DNA from: Congeria kusceri
Lineage: Eukaryota; Mollusca; Bivalvia; Myida; Dreissenidae
Reading direction: 5' to 3'
DNA: 64,000 nucleotides
Assembly: GCA_027627225.1 (NCBI GenBank)
Contig: JAPFQT010000150.1
Coordinates: forward strand, 439,001 to 503,000
Position 1 is the stretch's first letter; every line of letters starts with the position of its first letter. The notes below the pieces were generated by a model that saw only the letters and a list, made by a program, of their open reading frames with translations, was not told the DNA's origin and did not search any database. Shown here piece after piece: positions 12,586-25,750 of this stretch. The position numbers and the translations under genes are program-made.

Positions 12586-13932
12586 TTACATCAACATTAT
12601 AAACAATATATCTTCCATATCATTCACACAACTTCCTTCCAAGTGCATCTTGTGTAGGACCTCCACAAATACCTCGATACTACGTAAATGTATTGCCTGC
12701 ATAATAATATCAGACTGATCCCACACGTTTTCAACTCTGTATTGGAGGGCTCTACTGATGGCCATCAGCTCCAGCATCTCCAGCTCCATTATTTTCGTGC
12801 TGTACCACAGTAGTGGCTCCGGGTGGGAGATAACTGCTTGTCGTATCTTCGGTAATCTCAGTACTATCATCGGACCTTCATTCATCATGTCCGTGATAGT
12901 TAATACCCAATTATGCTGCTGCTCATCCTCCAGTCCTCAGGCTGCCATTAGATTTCTCTCTTGAATCATGTAATATGGCAGTTGTTTCGTGGATATAGCG
13001 GTTCTTAGTGCTTCATGTGCTTCATATAGCCAGTGACACAAACTCCTTTCATGAAAAAATCCCTGTGGGTTGTTCTCCGCTAGCCACAGCACTATATTTC
13101 AGCCTGTACGATGTAACCTCCTTTTTACGTGGATTTAGTACATCTTCTTTCTTGACCATTTTCAAGATAACACACAATTGTACTTGAATGTCATTTAGAT
13201 GGTTCACGAGCTCAGTCTCCCCAGTATTAAACGATATCCTCCACTCAACATGTTTATATTCACTCCCTTAAAAGCCAACGGGTGTAAGAAATGTTCCCAT
13301 AGATACCACTTTCTGAACGATATTCTGGGGTAGCCAATGACGAGGTCTTTCAGCCCACCCTGGAAGATGCTGGGGGCAATGACAGTGTAGTGCGTATACT
13401 AAATCCTTATGAACGACTCCTAAATACGACGACGGCATTGACGGTCCAGCGCAGTCATGATGCTCTACACCTGGTTCAAGTTCTCGTTGATTTTCTTTAA
13501 CAAACATGTCACTACTCAGGAGAGCACCTCCAGTTCCATCTTCACACAAGGCATTGTACAGTCATGTGGGAATCCTTGTACTTCTTCACTCTAGTAACAG
13601 TCTACAGTATCCGGGATACACCATACGGGTGTTTAGTCTGAACACGGTTCTCCCTTAGTCTCCCTTGGAATAGTGCTAGAATTAACACCATCTTCTAAAC
13701 AAAGGACACCTTCAAGTGCAATCATTATGTCATGATCACTCTCCAGGTAGCACGTCAGTCCCTCGGCCTTGCTACCTGTAGTGTACACCACTGCCGTAGC
13801 TTGCGTCCCTGCAGTAAATAGCTTATCCCACTCCCAGTAGGCGTCACTCCGTGCCTGTCTGATCTGAGGCCCATATCTGAGACCGGTCATAACTCTACAT
13901 GTCTCTTCGTAGGCATGTTCGCACTGAATCTA
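12586..13932 (-). pseudogene. Mab-21 domain / cGAS-like receptor pseudogene
   Basis: This is the main exon of a Mab-21-family nucleotidyltransferase-fold protein, broken by mutations. The fold motif GSKAEGLT is followed by ESDHDIMI (the acidic metal-binding pair) near 13745-13800. Downstream come VVHKDLVYALHCHCPQHLPG, ARPRHWLP-like (ERPRHWLPQNIVQKVVS) and VEWRISFNTGETELV. Next are TAISTKQLPYYMIQERNLMA and the C-terminal EGPMIVLRLPKIRQAVISHP. In-frame stops lie at 13586-13588, 13562-13564, 13268-13270 and 12937-12939, and frameshifts near 13650 and 13100. The 5' edge has an acceptor-like ATTTTAG at about 13932. Some family members make cyclic dinucleotides in innate immunity; this copy cannot, as written. 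A candidate first exon lies at 14100-14178. Confidence 0.88.
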
Positions 13933-14094
13933 AAATGTTTTCTTAAAATGTATTTAAATTATCGCATTTAAATATTTATTTAATATAGAAAATTAATATT
14001 TACATAATGCAAGTCCATTTACGAATAAAACGATAAATATAAACATGTATGATTTAAACAACACGAACACACAAATCGTAAAAAGTAAACAGAT

Positions 14095-14178
14095 ATGTGT
14101 CAACGCATTTGAGTGTCGACTGGACCTACTGATCCCTCCAGACTCTGAACCATCACGCCCGATGCCTCCTTCCGCCAT
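14095..14178 (-). pseudogene. Candidate first exon of the Mab-21-like gene
   Basis: An ATG at 14176-14178 (- strand) opens the short frame MAEGGIGRDGSESGGISRSS, a Gly/Ser-rich start. It lies about 160 bp upstream of the acceptor-like edge of the Mab-21 exon. Short low-complexity first exons of this sort occur in bivalve Mab-21 proteins as I remember them. No clear donor was found, so the 3' edge is a guess. Confidence 0.35.
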
Positions 14179-14249
14179 CTGTAGAGTGCTGAAGTTAGAT
14201 CTTAGACACCAGTCGAGTTTGTAACAGCAACAGTGCGTCATGTAGTTTT

Positions 14250-14880
14250 AGGGGCGTATCGACGTTAGATAGACAATAACTTTTGCAACAATAACAAATA
14301 TTTAGCGGAATTTAATATTAAAGCATTGTTAACATTTGCTAGAATATATACGTTGAACAGACAGTAGTCATCGGTGAAACTTTCGCGGGGCGGTAAAATT
14401 AGTAGCAGTAGTAGCATTAAGTTGTAATAATATGCTTCTGACTAATTGCAGTATTTCTTGAACTAAGTAAGCATTAATAATTTTAATTATGAAATCAACT
14501 GAATCATAATATACGAGTATTAGTATATAATGACACCGTAGCACAACTGTGAACATTTTTGCTATTAACGAACGCATATAATAATTACATTTAATTTCAT
14601 GAAAACTGCAACGAAATGAAACTAAATATCAAGGCATGTAGCGAACATCACCCAATAGCGTGCGCCACAAATATAGAGGTATTATACATGAGGTATACAG
14701 CAGAACAATACACTATTCTGCAAACAAAATACTTCATAATAATGTATTAGTGCACACATGCAACACAACATCCTGTAACATAGTTCGCAATAGTCCATCC
14801 GGCTACATAGCACTGACCAACATACTGTATAGTTTTGTTTATCGCAAAATTAAAGGTATGTAAAATTGGCTGTAATATGC
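14250..14880. other. No gene seen
   Basis: This is AT-rich unique sequence. The short open frames show no recognisable domain. Confidence 0.4.
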
Positions 14881-15170
14881 TAGATGTTTAAAACAGAAAG
14901 TGTAATTATACCTCAGGTGTTCTCCAAATGCAGCAGGCTTTTTCAGAATCTCAAATGCGAATTTTCAGCTGTGCACATGAGTGGCGGCCTGAAGGTCAAA
15001 ACAGAAAGTACAGCCTTACACCAGGTATTTGCCAGATGTTCAAAACAGAAAGTATAACTATACCTTAGGTGTTCTAAAAATGTTCAAAGCATAATGTACT
15101 GCTATCAACCAGGTTTTCGGCATATGTTCAAGTGCAAAAGTACAGCTATGCTCCAGAAGTTCGCATTTTC
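14881..15170. repeat. Degenerate ~50-bp tandem repeat
   Basis: At least five decayed copies contain 'atgttcaaaacagaaagta', 'agctata' and 'ccaggtgttc'. They occur between 14884 and 15170, with one interruption at 14940-15000. Confidence 0.6.
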
Positions 15171-15497
15171 AAACATAATGTATATATATGCATGTGGTTC
15201 TAGCTAGAAATTGAACGACTGTAACTATATGTTTTCATTGTGGTTGACAGATGACTAAATAGAAATTAACACAAATCAATCCGTACACGTAATGCACTTA
15301 CCTTGTCTTGATTCCCTTATAATCACATTCTTACTTAAACAATAATTAGCCTTTACAGCTTAACTGCGGATAAAACAATCCAATGGCTACGGTCTTATTG
15401 CTGTTCTTATCTTGTGTGTCGCCGATATCCAGAGTTTAAGTGTGCTAAACTGTGGCAATATCTCATCCTTATAAATCGCAAGTGTCTAGCAACATTC

Positions 15498-15805
15498 ATG
15501 ACTGTTCGGCTAGTGCATCTGTTGGTATGCTCGCTCCCCGCTCGATCAAGTGAGTTGGGTTGGTCGTTACCATACCGGGCAGGTGGGGTTTCCTACGGGT
15601 AATCCGGCTTCCCCCCACTGCACAAGACCAAAGCAAAATTAAAAATATTTCAGTAAAAGATAAATTGCTGAAAATTGCAGCTATGAATCAAAATTCGCCA
15701 CCACTTTCGATGAGTCTAGACGAAGAAATTGGCAGGGGTGCTGGAACACACAACGGGTCCTCACAAAATGCAGCTTTGGTGCGGAAGGAAATATCAAATT
15801 CGAAA
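15498..15805 (+). mobile_element. tRNA-derived SINE, diverged copy
   Basis: The body matches the copy at 39265-39530 over more than 200 bp. Shared blocks are 'ccactgcacaagacca', 'aattgcagctatga', 'caaaattcgcc', 'gtgctgg-acaca' and 'gggtcctcaca'. The tRNA-like head is degraded: the A-box region at 15509-15521 reads gctagtgcatctg, and the B-box is not intact. It is probably transcriptionally dead. Confidence 0.75.
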
Positions 15806-16189
15806 ATACATACATTTAAATCAATTGTTTTATATAACGCAAATTGTTGTACGCGGCTTTAATGTTATCTCATAACAAAATGTAATTTATTATTAGGGAT
15901 ATATTTTAAACATTTCGCATATAATGGTTAGTCAATATATACAAGATACGATGCTGTTAATATTTTACACATTTCACATATAATGGTTAGTTAATATATA
16001 CTCGATACAATGCTATTACATCTAGACCTAATATAGATGAATATACGGTGACCTCTTAGATAAAATGACACACGTGCTATCTTACAATAACCACATGGAA
16101 CACTATTGCGAATATTTCTTATCACATGTTTATTGCGCGATAAAAACGCACACATGTCAATGCAGCCATCGAAGGGGATTTTTAACTCT
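15806..16189. other. No gene seen
   Basis: AT-rich sequence containing a short direct repeat: 'cacatataatggttagt' near 15915 recurs near 15975. Confidence 0.4.
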
Positions 16190-16295
16190 TCTTTGAAACA
16201 GAAAATACCATAAAAGCGGACAGTGCACAGGCTAATCCAGGAGGACACTTGACGCACATGCATTAAGCCCGGATTTCCCACGACACGCCTCACAT
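16190..16295. mobile_element. MITE fragment, right half
   Basis: From 'ttgaaacagaaaatacc' to 'acgacacgcctcac' it matches the right part of the element at 267-512, including 'gcacaggctaatccagga' and 'acgcacatgcattaa'. The left end is missing. Confidence 0.75.
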
Positions 16296-17122
16296 TTTAA
16301 TTGCATACAGCAACTATTTGTGTTACCATTGTACTTTTTTAAATCGTACTTTTCCATTGATTTGCATATATCAGTAACGGTAATAACACCTAAGAAAGCC
16401 AAAGGCTAAACTTCGTAAAATACTCTGAAATACTTCCTTTATTAATTTACCATAGTTAATCTTTGCGATCTGGGAGCAAAACAAAAACGAGTATATGAAA
16501 TATTATATTGCGGTGCTATAATAAGAAAGTAATTATGTGTCTTGCTTTGGACGCAATACTATTACAAAATCGCCAATTAAAATATGTATGAATTATTTAG
16601 ACTATACTTTAGGCTTTAATTAAAGTCTCATCGTACTATTGTTTGTAACGTAACTTATTGAACATTTGAATATATAATACTGTTGATCACATTGTAATAT
16701 ATAGTTTATTGAGTACCTTTTACATTGTTAGTGTTTCAAACAGGTATTGTTTATACATTAAAGAGTTGAAAACTTGTAACATATATTATGCATTGATTTA
16801 ATGGATAACAGTACATACGAACCATATAAATTACTAATATATACCGTGAAGCAAAATGTAACATATTGAAGGTAACATAACAACTTCAACTATTTATCTT
16901 GCTCAATGTATGGGATTCAATGACTTTTATCTTATGTGAAGATACGTGGAGTAATATCGCTCAGATATCCCGGACAGATATCGCACGTTTTGCCTCTGTC
17001 CTACATCACCCCTTTTACGTCGGTAAACCATTTTGCATATGATAAATCAAATTTCAGACATAACCTGTCGTCCGCAATTGACAGGTTGGTACATATTTTG
17101 ATTTTTTCGGCGATTTTATTCA
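16296..17122. other. No gene seen
   Basis: AT-rich unique sequence. The open frame at 16936-17133 shows no recognisable domain. Confidence 0.4.
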
Positions 17123-17130
17123 GTGTAAAT

Positions 17131-17823
17131 TAGGGATGTCAACGAATATCCGTATTACCGGTTATCCGGTTACTATGTATATATCCGGTTACCAAGTTAG
17201 TAACCGAATATTCGTATAATTGAAAATCCGATTTGTATCGTTTATTTAGGCATACCAACGCCCTTCTTGCATGTATATTATGAACACAACACACCTATAG
17301 ACCTCTACAGGAGGTCTTCACCTCGTACTGCGGAGGTGTCATAAACATACCCCTCGGTCGGAATACGATTATCATTAAACTACAGGTGGTGCTTTCACAC
17401 CACACTACCTTTGACGGGACTATTAAGCACACGATATGTCACAATCGATTATGCCAATATGGTGCGTCCCTCTTGAAACGAGATGGTTCTTTAGCAGTTA
17501 ACAATGCCAATTACAATAACATATACAATAACATTGGGGTACTTTAATTGAAGGGCATAACAACATTGCACGCTACACAAAACAAAAAAAACGCAAAATT
17601 TACGACCAGAACTCGACGTAGTTAGTTACATGTACTTGTTTCAATCATGAACTATTATTGCGTTGTCAAAATAGAAGTATCGTCTAGATGTGAACTTAAT
17701 TGTGCAACTTTAAGATGTGTCAGATTCCGGTCGCCAATGCCGATCTATACGGTTATCCGCATAGTATCCGAATATTTCATACGAATAACCGGATACCAAT
17801 TTTGGTAGCCGTTGACATCCCCA
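17131..17823. mobile_element. hAT-like non-autonomous transposon with 8-bp TSD
   Basis: The left end TAGGGATGTCAACG and the right end CGTTGACATCCCCA are inverted repeats. Their flanks, gtgtaaat (17123-17130) and gtataaat (17824-17831), form an 8-bp target-site duplication with one mismatch. An 8-bp duplication and TAGGG-type ends are typical of hAT elements. The subterminal parts are also inverted (tccggttat near 17166; ataaccgga near 17785). The 693-bp interior has no transposase frame; it holds a small palindrome, agacctctacaggaggtct. Confidence 0.82.
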
Positions 17824-17831
17824 GTATAAAT

Positions 17832-18360
17832 ACAAAATTACTGTACACATGTTTAAAGTAATGTCCAACGCCATTATGTATTAAGTGTATTGCCACAAAT
17901 CTACGTTTCTCTAAGAAGAAATATATAAATTGTCTGGAGGAACTACAAAATATTTAAAAAAATGCGAAGTATTTATTTTTATTTTTATTATCTAAATCGA
18001 CAAATTAGTGAGCTAAACCGTTACAGAATAATGATATAATCTATCTAGAAAGGCATTCAAACGTGCATTAGTTGATACCGTAGGGATTTCTGGGAATGGT
18101 AGGCTCATTTATGGATAAAGCCGAACTTTTTGAAGAAAATGTGTGAATAAAGTCCAAACTTAAACTGGATAAAGCTCAAACTGTGCGATAAAATGAGTAT
18201 TTTTTGCAAAGGAAGATTTACATATTTTAATTATATATACATAGTTTTAATATATGACAAAGAAGAAATTTTTTAAAAATGTACAATGTAGTATATACAA
18301 AACGAATAAGGCCAACATGGCCCATGATAGTCATGAATAAAAATTATACAAATAGGAAAA
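17832..18360. other. No gene seen
   Basis: AT-rich unique sequence without a recognisable frame. Confidence 0.4.
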
Positions 18361-18720
18361 AATAATATTATCATGCTTTAAGAAAGAGAAATGCAATATA
18401 TATATTGTTTGTATCTAAGTAATATACAAAAGTAATCTGTACTGTATTATCATGCTTTACAAAAATAATTTATATCTTATTAATACATAAAAGTGATCTG
18501 TAATGTATTATCAAGCTTTACACAAATAAGTGTTATCTTAATAATACATAACAGTGATCTTTATTGTATTATCATGCTTAATTTTTTTTTTTTATTTAAG
18601 TAATACAAGTAATACGTGAAGTTATTGGTACTGTATTCTCATGCTTTTCAAAAATAATAATATCTAAGTTAAACCAAAGTAATATGCACTGTATTCATAA
18701 AAGTGATCTGTACTGCAAGT
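18361..18720. repeat. Degenerate ~60-75-bp AT-rich tandem repeat
   Basis: About five copies of 'gtgatctgtactgtattatc' followed by 'atgcttta' occur near 18370, 18449, 18508, 18570 and 18639, with variable spacing. Confidence 0.65.
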
Positions 18721-18744
18721 AACTTAATACAATAGCATTAATCA

Positions 18745-19215
18745 TCATATACTGACACTATTTGTCATTTCAGAAGCTCTACATGCATAAACAGCTAGTA
18801 ACGTGATAGTATTTGGATTCCGTGAGGAAAATAACTCTGTGTTTTGTAACATGTTTTGGTGACGTCTATAATATACTGATATATGTATTGTAGTGTTGTC
18901 TTGTTTGTGAGTTGATGTTACATTCAAAAATAAAATGATATTCATCTTCGAAAATAGGGCAAACTGGGCAAACACTATATTACTAATATCGGTGTTATTC
19001 CACCTTCCCTTCTCGATGTTAACAAATTTAAGGTTAAAATGAAGTTCAAAACAGAAGATTTTTTTTTAAATGCCCTTGAATAGGTATTTATGCCTTGGAC
19101 AAACGTGTCAGGAAGTATTTGCTTAAACACAGAAAATAAACCACTGAGATCACCAACACATTGTGCCAAGCAGACATAATAAAATCCAAATGAACTTAGA
19201 ATACATTTCACTTGA
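18745..19215 (-). pseudogene. LINE ORF2 C-terminal fragment
   Basis: The - strand reads a typical LINE C-terminus. A GDLSGLFSVFKQ segment is followed by HFNLKFVNIEKGRW. Next comes a zinc-knuckle-like CPVCPIFEDEYHFIFEC, and after a frameshift YYRRHQNMLQNTELFSSRN. Stops and shifts show decay. The order and motifs match the 3' part of a non-LTR reverse transcriptase of the same broad type as the 650-2306 remnant but are not the same copy. Orientation is opposite to the neighbouring LINE. Confidence 0.7.
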
Positions 19216-19454
19216 CTTGCCGAGTTGGTTTACTTTCAATATCGTCCAGCATAATTTCATATAACATTTTAATGAATTTATGTACTGGAGAACAGATCAT
19301 CTTAAACTAGTACTTTATTATATTTGTTTTACTCAAAGTTAAACAGTCAAGTATCCCTGTCTCCGATAATTAAAGTCATTTTGTGTGCTGATTTTCGCAC
19401 CAATTTTTCCTTCACCATTTAATAACATATTTTTAATTAAAATAAGCAATTTTA

Positions 19455-19530
19455 TAGTTGTTTTATTGACATTACAAAGGCATTTGATTACATTGGTTAC
19501 CAGATGTTCCATGGCATACCACTTATCTGA
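19455..19530 (+). pseudogene. Small RT motif-A fragment
   Basis: A short frame reads IDITKAFDYIGYQMFHG, which resembles motif A of a reverse transcriptase (D-x-x-K-A-F-D). It is followed by stops. It does not fit the order of the downstream LINE, which starts with its RT linker, so it is probably a separate fragment. Confidence 0.4.
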
Positions 19531-19559
19531 GATATCTCAAACAATTTAAGAGAAGTATA

Positions 19560-21480
19560 GAAGAAATCTACAAAACTAGTTTGACTGAACAAGTTTACCA
19601 AAAAGTCAAAAACTGCTACACAACTGAGCTGACTGTCGCTAAAAATGAATTATATCAAGGCATGATTGAGCAAACGGAGGGCAACCCCAAAGCCCTGTAC
19701 AAAGTAACATTTAAACTACTTCGGATGCAGAAAGACAATCCTCTACCATCAGTTGCAAGTGATGTAACCCTGACTAATGACTTCTTGTGTTATTTTACGG
19801 TCAAAATTGCAAATACAATATTGATCATGAACCAGCACCTCAATCTGTTGAAACTCTGTTTGATGACAACAACAGGCCATCTTTTTAACAGTTTAGGCCA
19901 ATGACTGAATCTGATGTAGCTAAGCTCATCAAGAAATCAAAATCAAATATTTGTTAACTAGATTTTATTCAGATCACTTGCATCCGGTACATTTCCACAA
20001 GAATGGAAGACTGCTACGATAAGACATTTATTGAAGATAAAAGGTCTTCTCCTGGAGCTACATAATTAAAGACCTGTCTCAAACTTGTTATTTCTGTCCT
20101 AGATACTTGAGAAAGCTTCTCTTCAGCAAATTGTTGAACACATAGAATCAAATAATCTTCTTCCGTCCTATCAAAGTGCGTATCAAAAAAAACACGGCGT
20201 TGAGACTGCAATGATAAAAATGTATCTGTTAGGTAGGGCCGATATCAAGTGACCATCGGTGTTATGATTGACCTCAGTGCTGCTTTCTATATAATGGACA
20301 TTCCTATTGTGCTGCAGACATTGACTAGTAATTTTGGTTTTAGTGGAACTCCTATAAAATGGGTATAATCATATTTATCAAATAAAACAATGAAAGTAGT
20401 AATCAACAACACCTCCTCTAACATGGGAAAACTGAAATATGGTGTTCCTCAAGGCTCGTGCGCTGGACCAGTGATCTTCACCCTCTATATTGCTGCATAG
20501 CGCAGAGTTGTTTCAAAATATCCAGTTGTGTAACATGGGTATGCAGATGACCACAAGGTTGCGTTCAGTTTTCAAGCTTGCAGTCATGTGAATGAAACAT
20601 CCGTTCTTGAAAGCCTAAATGCTTGTATTGACGACATCATTGGATGGATGACATAGCACAGATTAAAGATCAACACTTTTAAGACAGAAATTATTATATA
20701 CGGAACACCTCATCAGTAAATATCAGTAAACATCTCCAGTATTGTCGTAGGTGGCTGTGAAGTAGCATCTGTTGATACAGTAAGAGACCTAGGTGTGTTG
20801 ATAGATAGTACTCTTGGATTTGATAGCCACATCAGAAAGAAATGTCAAAGAGCAAACATACACATCAGAAATTTGAAAGGCATTCGGAAGTATCTTTCCA
20901 AAAAATCAATATAGACACTGGTTCATGGTCTTGTTCATTCACATATTGATCTTTTTAATGGGGCTGTTCACAGAGATACCAGCATATCAAATTAAAAGAC
21001 AGCAAAATTGAAAAATCATGCAGCGCGGGTTGCTATGAATGTTGGGATGGACAAAAGTAGCTCTGACTTACTGAAAGCATTGCATTGGTTGTCAATACTA
21101 GCAAGAATTATGTTTAAAATTATCGTTCTAGTATTTAGAAGTCTTCATAGAAGTGCTCCTTCATATCTGGAAACTATGATGAAACAAACTAGTGGCAAAT
21201 ACAAACTACGATCTACAGACATTGCGCAACTCTGTGTTCCAAGAACTAAGACAAAACTAGCAGATAGATATTTCTCTGTTGTTGGACCTAAATGGTGGAA
21301 TACTCTTATTATGAACATAAGGTGCATCTCAGATGAAGGCCAATTCAGGCGAAGTTTGAAAACACACCTCTTCAGCATTTTTCGCAAGTGTTAAATCTAT
21401 GTGAATGTAAAAAGTTTTACAATGCATGACAGTGGAGCGCAACAGAATATGCACAATAAATGTTTGCGCTTTACATGTGC
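19560..21480 (+). pseudogene. CR1/L2-like LINE remnant with RT domain
   Basis: A long decayed ORF2 runs from the endonuclease-RT linker (NPKALYKVTFKLL near 19690, RPMTESDVAKLIKKSK near 19897) through the RT core. MIDLSAAFYIMDI-like motif A is near 20270, YGVPQGSCAGPVIFTLYIA near 20438 and YADD at 20540-20551. RDLGVLIDSTLGFDSHI follows near 20790. The C-terminal part is still open over 128 codons (21008-21394), including FRRSLKTHLFSIF. Many in-frame stops and shifts precede it. The 3' end runs directly into (TTGA)n. The GVPQGSCAGPVLF and YADDH style fits the CR1/L2 group, but I cannot place it finely. Confidence 0.85.
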
Positions 21481-21483
21481 ACC

Positions 21484-22429
<946 letters not shown>

Positions 22430-22772
22430 ACATGACCCTCCTTTTCCCCCTTTCATGCTTGTTTCTATCCTTTCCTTTCTTCATTTCCTTTCTTGCTTCC
22501 TTCCTTTTGTTCCTTCGTATCTTTGTTTGCTCTTTTCCTTTTCTTGTATGCTTCCTTGCATGCTTCCTTCATTTATTCCGTCTTTCCTTCCTTTATTCCG
22601 TTTTCGTTCTTTTTTCTCTTCTTTTCGTTCGCGTCTACGCTGACATCTTAGTTACAGCGACAACTACCGACGTATCATTTCATACTCGCACGGTTTGACA
22701 TCGAGCTACTCAACTAAATAACCTATTTGTATTGGTTTCCGACGATTTCACGCACTTTTACAAAATTACCTT
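22430..22772. repeat. Second polypyrimidine element with conserved tail
   Basis: About 180 bp of CTTTC-rich sequence (22436-22620) precedes a tail that matches 6310-6460. Shared blocks are 'gtctacgctgacat', 'gttacagcga', 'ttgacatcgagctac' and 'gatttcacgcacttttac'. It lies just upstream of the zinc-finger exon. Confidence 0.75.
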
Positions 22773-22800
22773 TTCTTAACTAGATCGTTTCCTATTACAG

Positions 22801-22873
22801 GTGCAGTGTCTGTGACCGCGTCTTCAACGATGACTTCTACCTGGAGATGCATATGAAGTCGCATTCCGCATAG
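22801..22873 (+). CDS. C2H2 zinc-finger exon
   Basis: A good acceptor (TCGTTTCCTATTACAG, AG at 22799-22800) is followed by one base completing a codon and then 23 codons. They encode a perfect C2H2 finger: CSVC, twelve residues, H, three residues, H (residues C1, C4, H17, H21 of the exon). A TAG follows at 22871-22873. The finger is probably the last of a multi-finger DNA- or RNA-binding protein. I found no upstream fingers in the window, so earlier exons are outside it, unrecognised, or lost. The frame remains open for 52 more codons after the TAG (to a TAA at 23030-23032). The stop could therefore be a recent nonsense change. Confidence 0.65.
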
Positions 22874-22999
22874 ACTGGGAGAACCACGAGTGAAATCTTC
22901 GGTGAGATCGTGGACAGCAAAAACATCTGGAGTCATACAAATGAACATTTCCAAGTGATCGCTGGATATCCAACCTACAAACAGATCGGGGATAGAGCT

Positions 23000-23228
23000 A
23001 GTGAGATATTAAATGGGCAGTGTTGCGTCTAAGCAGGGGAATGAGATATTAAAGGGGCAGTGTGGCGTCTAAGCAGGGGGAATGAGATATTAAAGGGGCT
23101 ATGTTGCGTCTAAGCAGGGGGAATTAGATATTAAATTGGCAGTGCGGAGGTTTAACAGGGGATGTGGTGTTTAAACAGGCGGAACAAGGTATTAAAATGG
23201 CAGTGTGGCATCTAAGATGGCAGATTAT
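23000..23228. repeat. ~41-bp tandem repeat, about 5 copies
   Basis: Copies of 'gagatattaaaggggcagtg' plus 'tggcgtctaagcagggggaat' are seen. The last two are shortened and diverged. Confidence 0.8.
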
Positions 23229-25750
23229 GCAAAATTTAAAAAAAAAAGACGTTATATATCTGTGAACTGAGCAAAATATTTTAATAGATAAAATGATTAC
23301 TTTGTATATTTTTGCAATCTATGTGAAGTATATATTTTAAAAAGCAAAAGAACTGATTCTATCTTTAGGTATCTTAAGGTTTATTCATATAAATGAAACA
23401 AACATATTTTTGTACTTTTTCATTGATTTGTTCGGTTACTAATATTGTAAACATTATGCAACTTATTAAGTACCAGGCGCAATTATTAAACTTCATTTTG
23501 ACCCTTTGTTTTATTAATTGTACAATCCTTGTCTATTCTAGGATAACTTCGTATAAGAAGCTTCTAGGTTTCATATCCTATATTGTCCATCAATTTAGTA
23601 CATTTCCTGATGTAGCAATTGCTGCTATTATTCTAATTTTTTTACCTGTATTATGAATAGTAGGAAACAAAGTTAATGTTAATAATATCAATAATTTTTA
23701 ACAATTAAAACACAATAACATTTAAAGAGTTAAAGTTCAAAGGATCCTGCCAGGGCTTCCATTAAGGGAAGTTTGGGAGTAATTTACTCCGAATTTTCGT
23801 CACAGGATTTCCATAATTGCAGACATGGAAGTTGCAGAACTTCAAAAATTTCAGCCATGGAAGTTCGATCATGTAATGAACAAGTTCGAAGAAAAAATAA
23901 GTAATTTATCTAAATGTTAACCTCTTTCACTGAATAAATTGGTATATAAACACTTTATGAAAAAGATCTGGCCTTAAAACACCTTGAATTGTAAACATTA
24001 CTAAATTTCATTTCTGAAATGCTCAGGACTTGTGTAGCGCAATACTGTCAAAACTTCCAAATATTATGAGCAAAACTTTCAAAATCAGAAGCCATGAAGT
24101 TCAAACTTCAGTTTTCAAAAGTTAATGAAAGCCATGTCCTGTCATTGACTGTAATGGATTAGTATTCAAGAACGAACGGTACTATAATCAATAATAACTT
24201 CAATAATTATGTAGTTTTACAGTTATTTGGTGCATTGTGTTTTAAGGCCTTTAACCAAAAATTGTTTCTTCACATTAGTTATCTGACTTACATATACAGC
24301 TGTACATTGTTAGTTGTTTTGTTGTGATGCAAGTTGCCTATATGTACCGGTATAAGTAACATTAATCCGTCTTTCATAGTGCTTTTGTCTTTTATGTTTA
24401 TTTATGACTAACATGTTCAGTATAAAAGATTTTTAATTTTTGCATTCAATCACATGTATTTACAGTTCGTAAAAATGCAAGTGCTTACAGTTATAAACAT
24501 GGACTAATCGATATATGTAAATTAATCGATTTATAAAGACAGACGATCGCAGCTTGTTCATAATCAGAAAATCACCATTCTCTCTATTTTCACTCAATGG
24601 TTTATTCCCTCGTTATCAACAAAATTTAAACCGACTAGTTTTCCATCATTATTACATCAACATTAATGTACACTATATCCAAACTACTTACTAATATGTA
24701 CAACACCTGATCATAAATTAATTAACTATTTTATGATTGTTAAACAGGCACTGCATGATTTTGTACGAACATCATAATATAATGTAAAAATATACATAGA
24801 TTCTAGTGCTGACAGTATATTTTAAAATTATATGATTCATGTTGAAAATAACCCATCTTCAGAAATGCGTATTGAGAGAGGAATTTAAAACTAAAATAAT
24901 ACATCGCTGCACAGCGAACTATTATGTACGTGTATATACAGAATCTAGACTAGTCTACTCGACTTTTAGCGCATGTGCAGTTTTTACTTTCTCATTCCAA
25001 ACCGAATGTTATTGAAGCCGTTGCAGTAGGAAATACTTAGGATTTATTTTGCATGCTTCGATAAGAAATGTAGTTTTGTCGAATTTGTGGGTAACGAAAG
25101 AGACCTGAAATATATCTATGAAAATCAGACAGTCCCTCTTTAAGTGAAATTATGAAATGTTTTCCATTGCAGCACGACTACTCTAAACATACGCATAATT
25201 AATCATGTTCATTTCATACACATGTTTTAATTATCATTTCAGTGAATTAATGTTTTTACCTTTCCGTATGTTTCATATGCATAATGTAACTTAATGTTCC
25301 ATAATTAAACATTGTCATGTAAACTCACGTGTATAGTTATTTTTACTGTAAAGTTACACTTTGCCATTTTATACCATTAACAATTTCACCTTATAAATGA
25401 GATAAACATGGTAGCAACTACAAAGTAGTTTATACATACGGATAATATGCCAGACTTTGCCCATTTCATGTAAAATCGCATGGTTTAATTATCATTACAG
25501 ACAAATTAAATTGTGTGAAACATTGATTGTCAGCGTTCTGTGAAATGTCAGTGTACATGATTGCCATAACACATTCCCTTCTACAGTCTGTCTGTATTCT
25601 GAAGACTAAAATCAGTGTACGACAAATCCGTACCCGGAGCTACCAATAATTTCCATTGGGCTACTAAAATGTCAAACCGCAAGCCCACATGGCTACTTAA
25701 GCTGTTTTAATTGTCTGCATTAATTATTGTTTAATATGTATAGAAGTATT
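23229..25750. other. AT-rich region, no gene seen
   Basis: About 2.5 kb without a recognisable frame. A patch at 23745-24140 contains scattered 'catggaagttc' and 'aacttcca' segments in both orientations, which could be an old foldback element. Confidence 0.4.
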
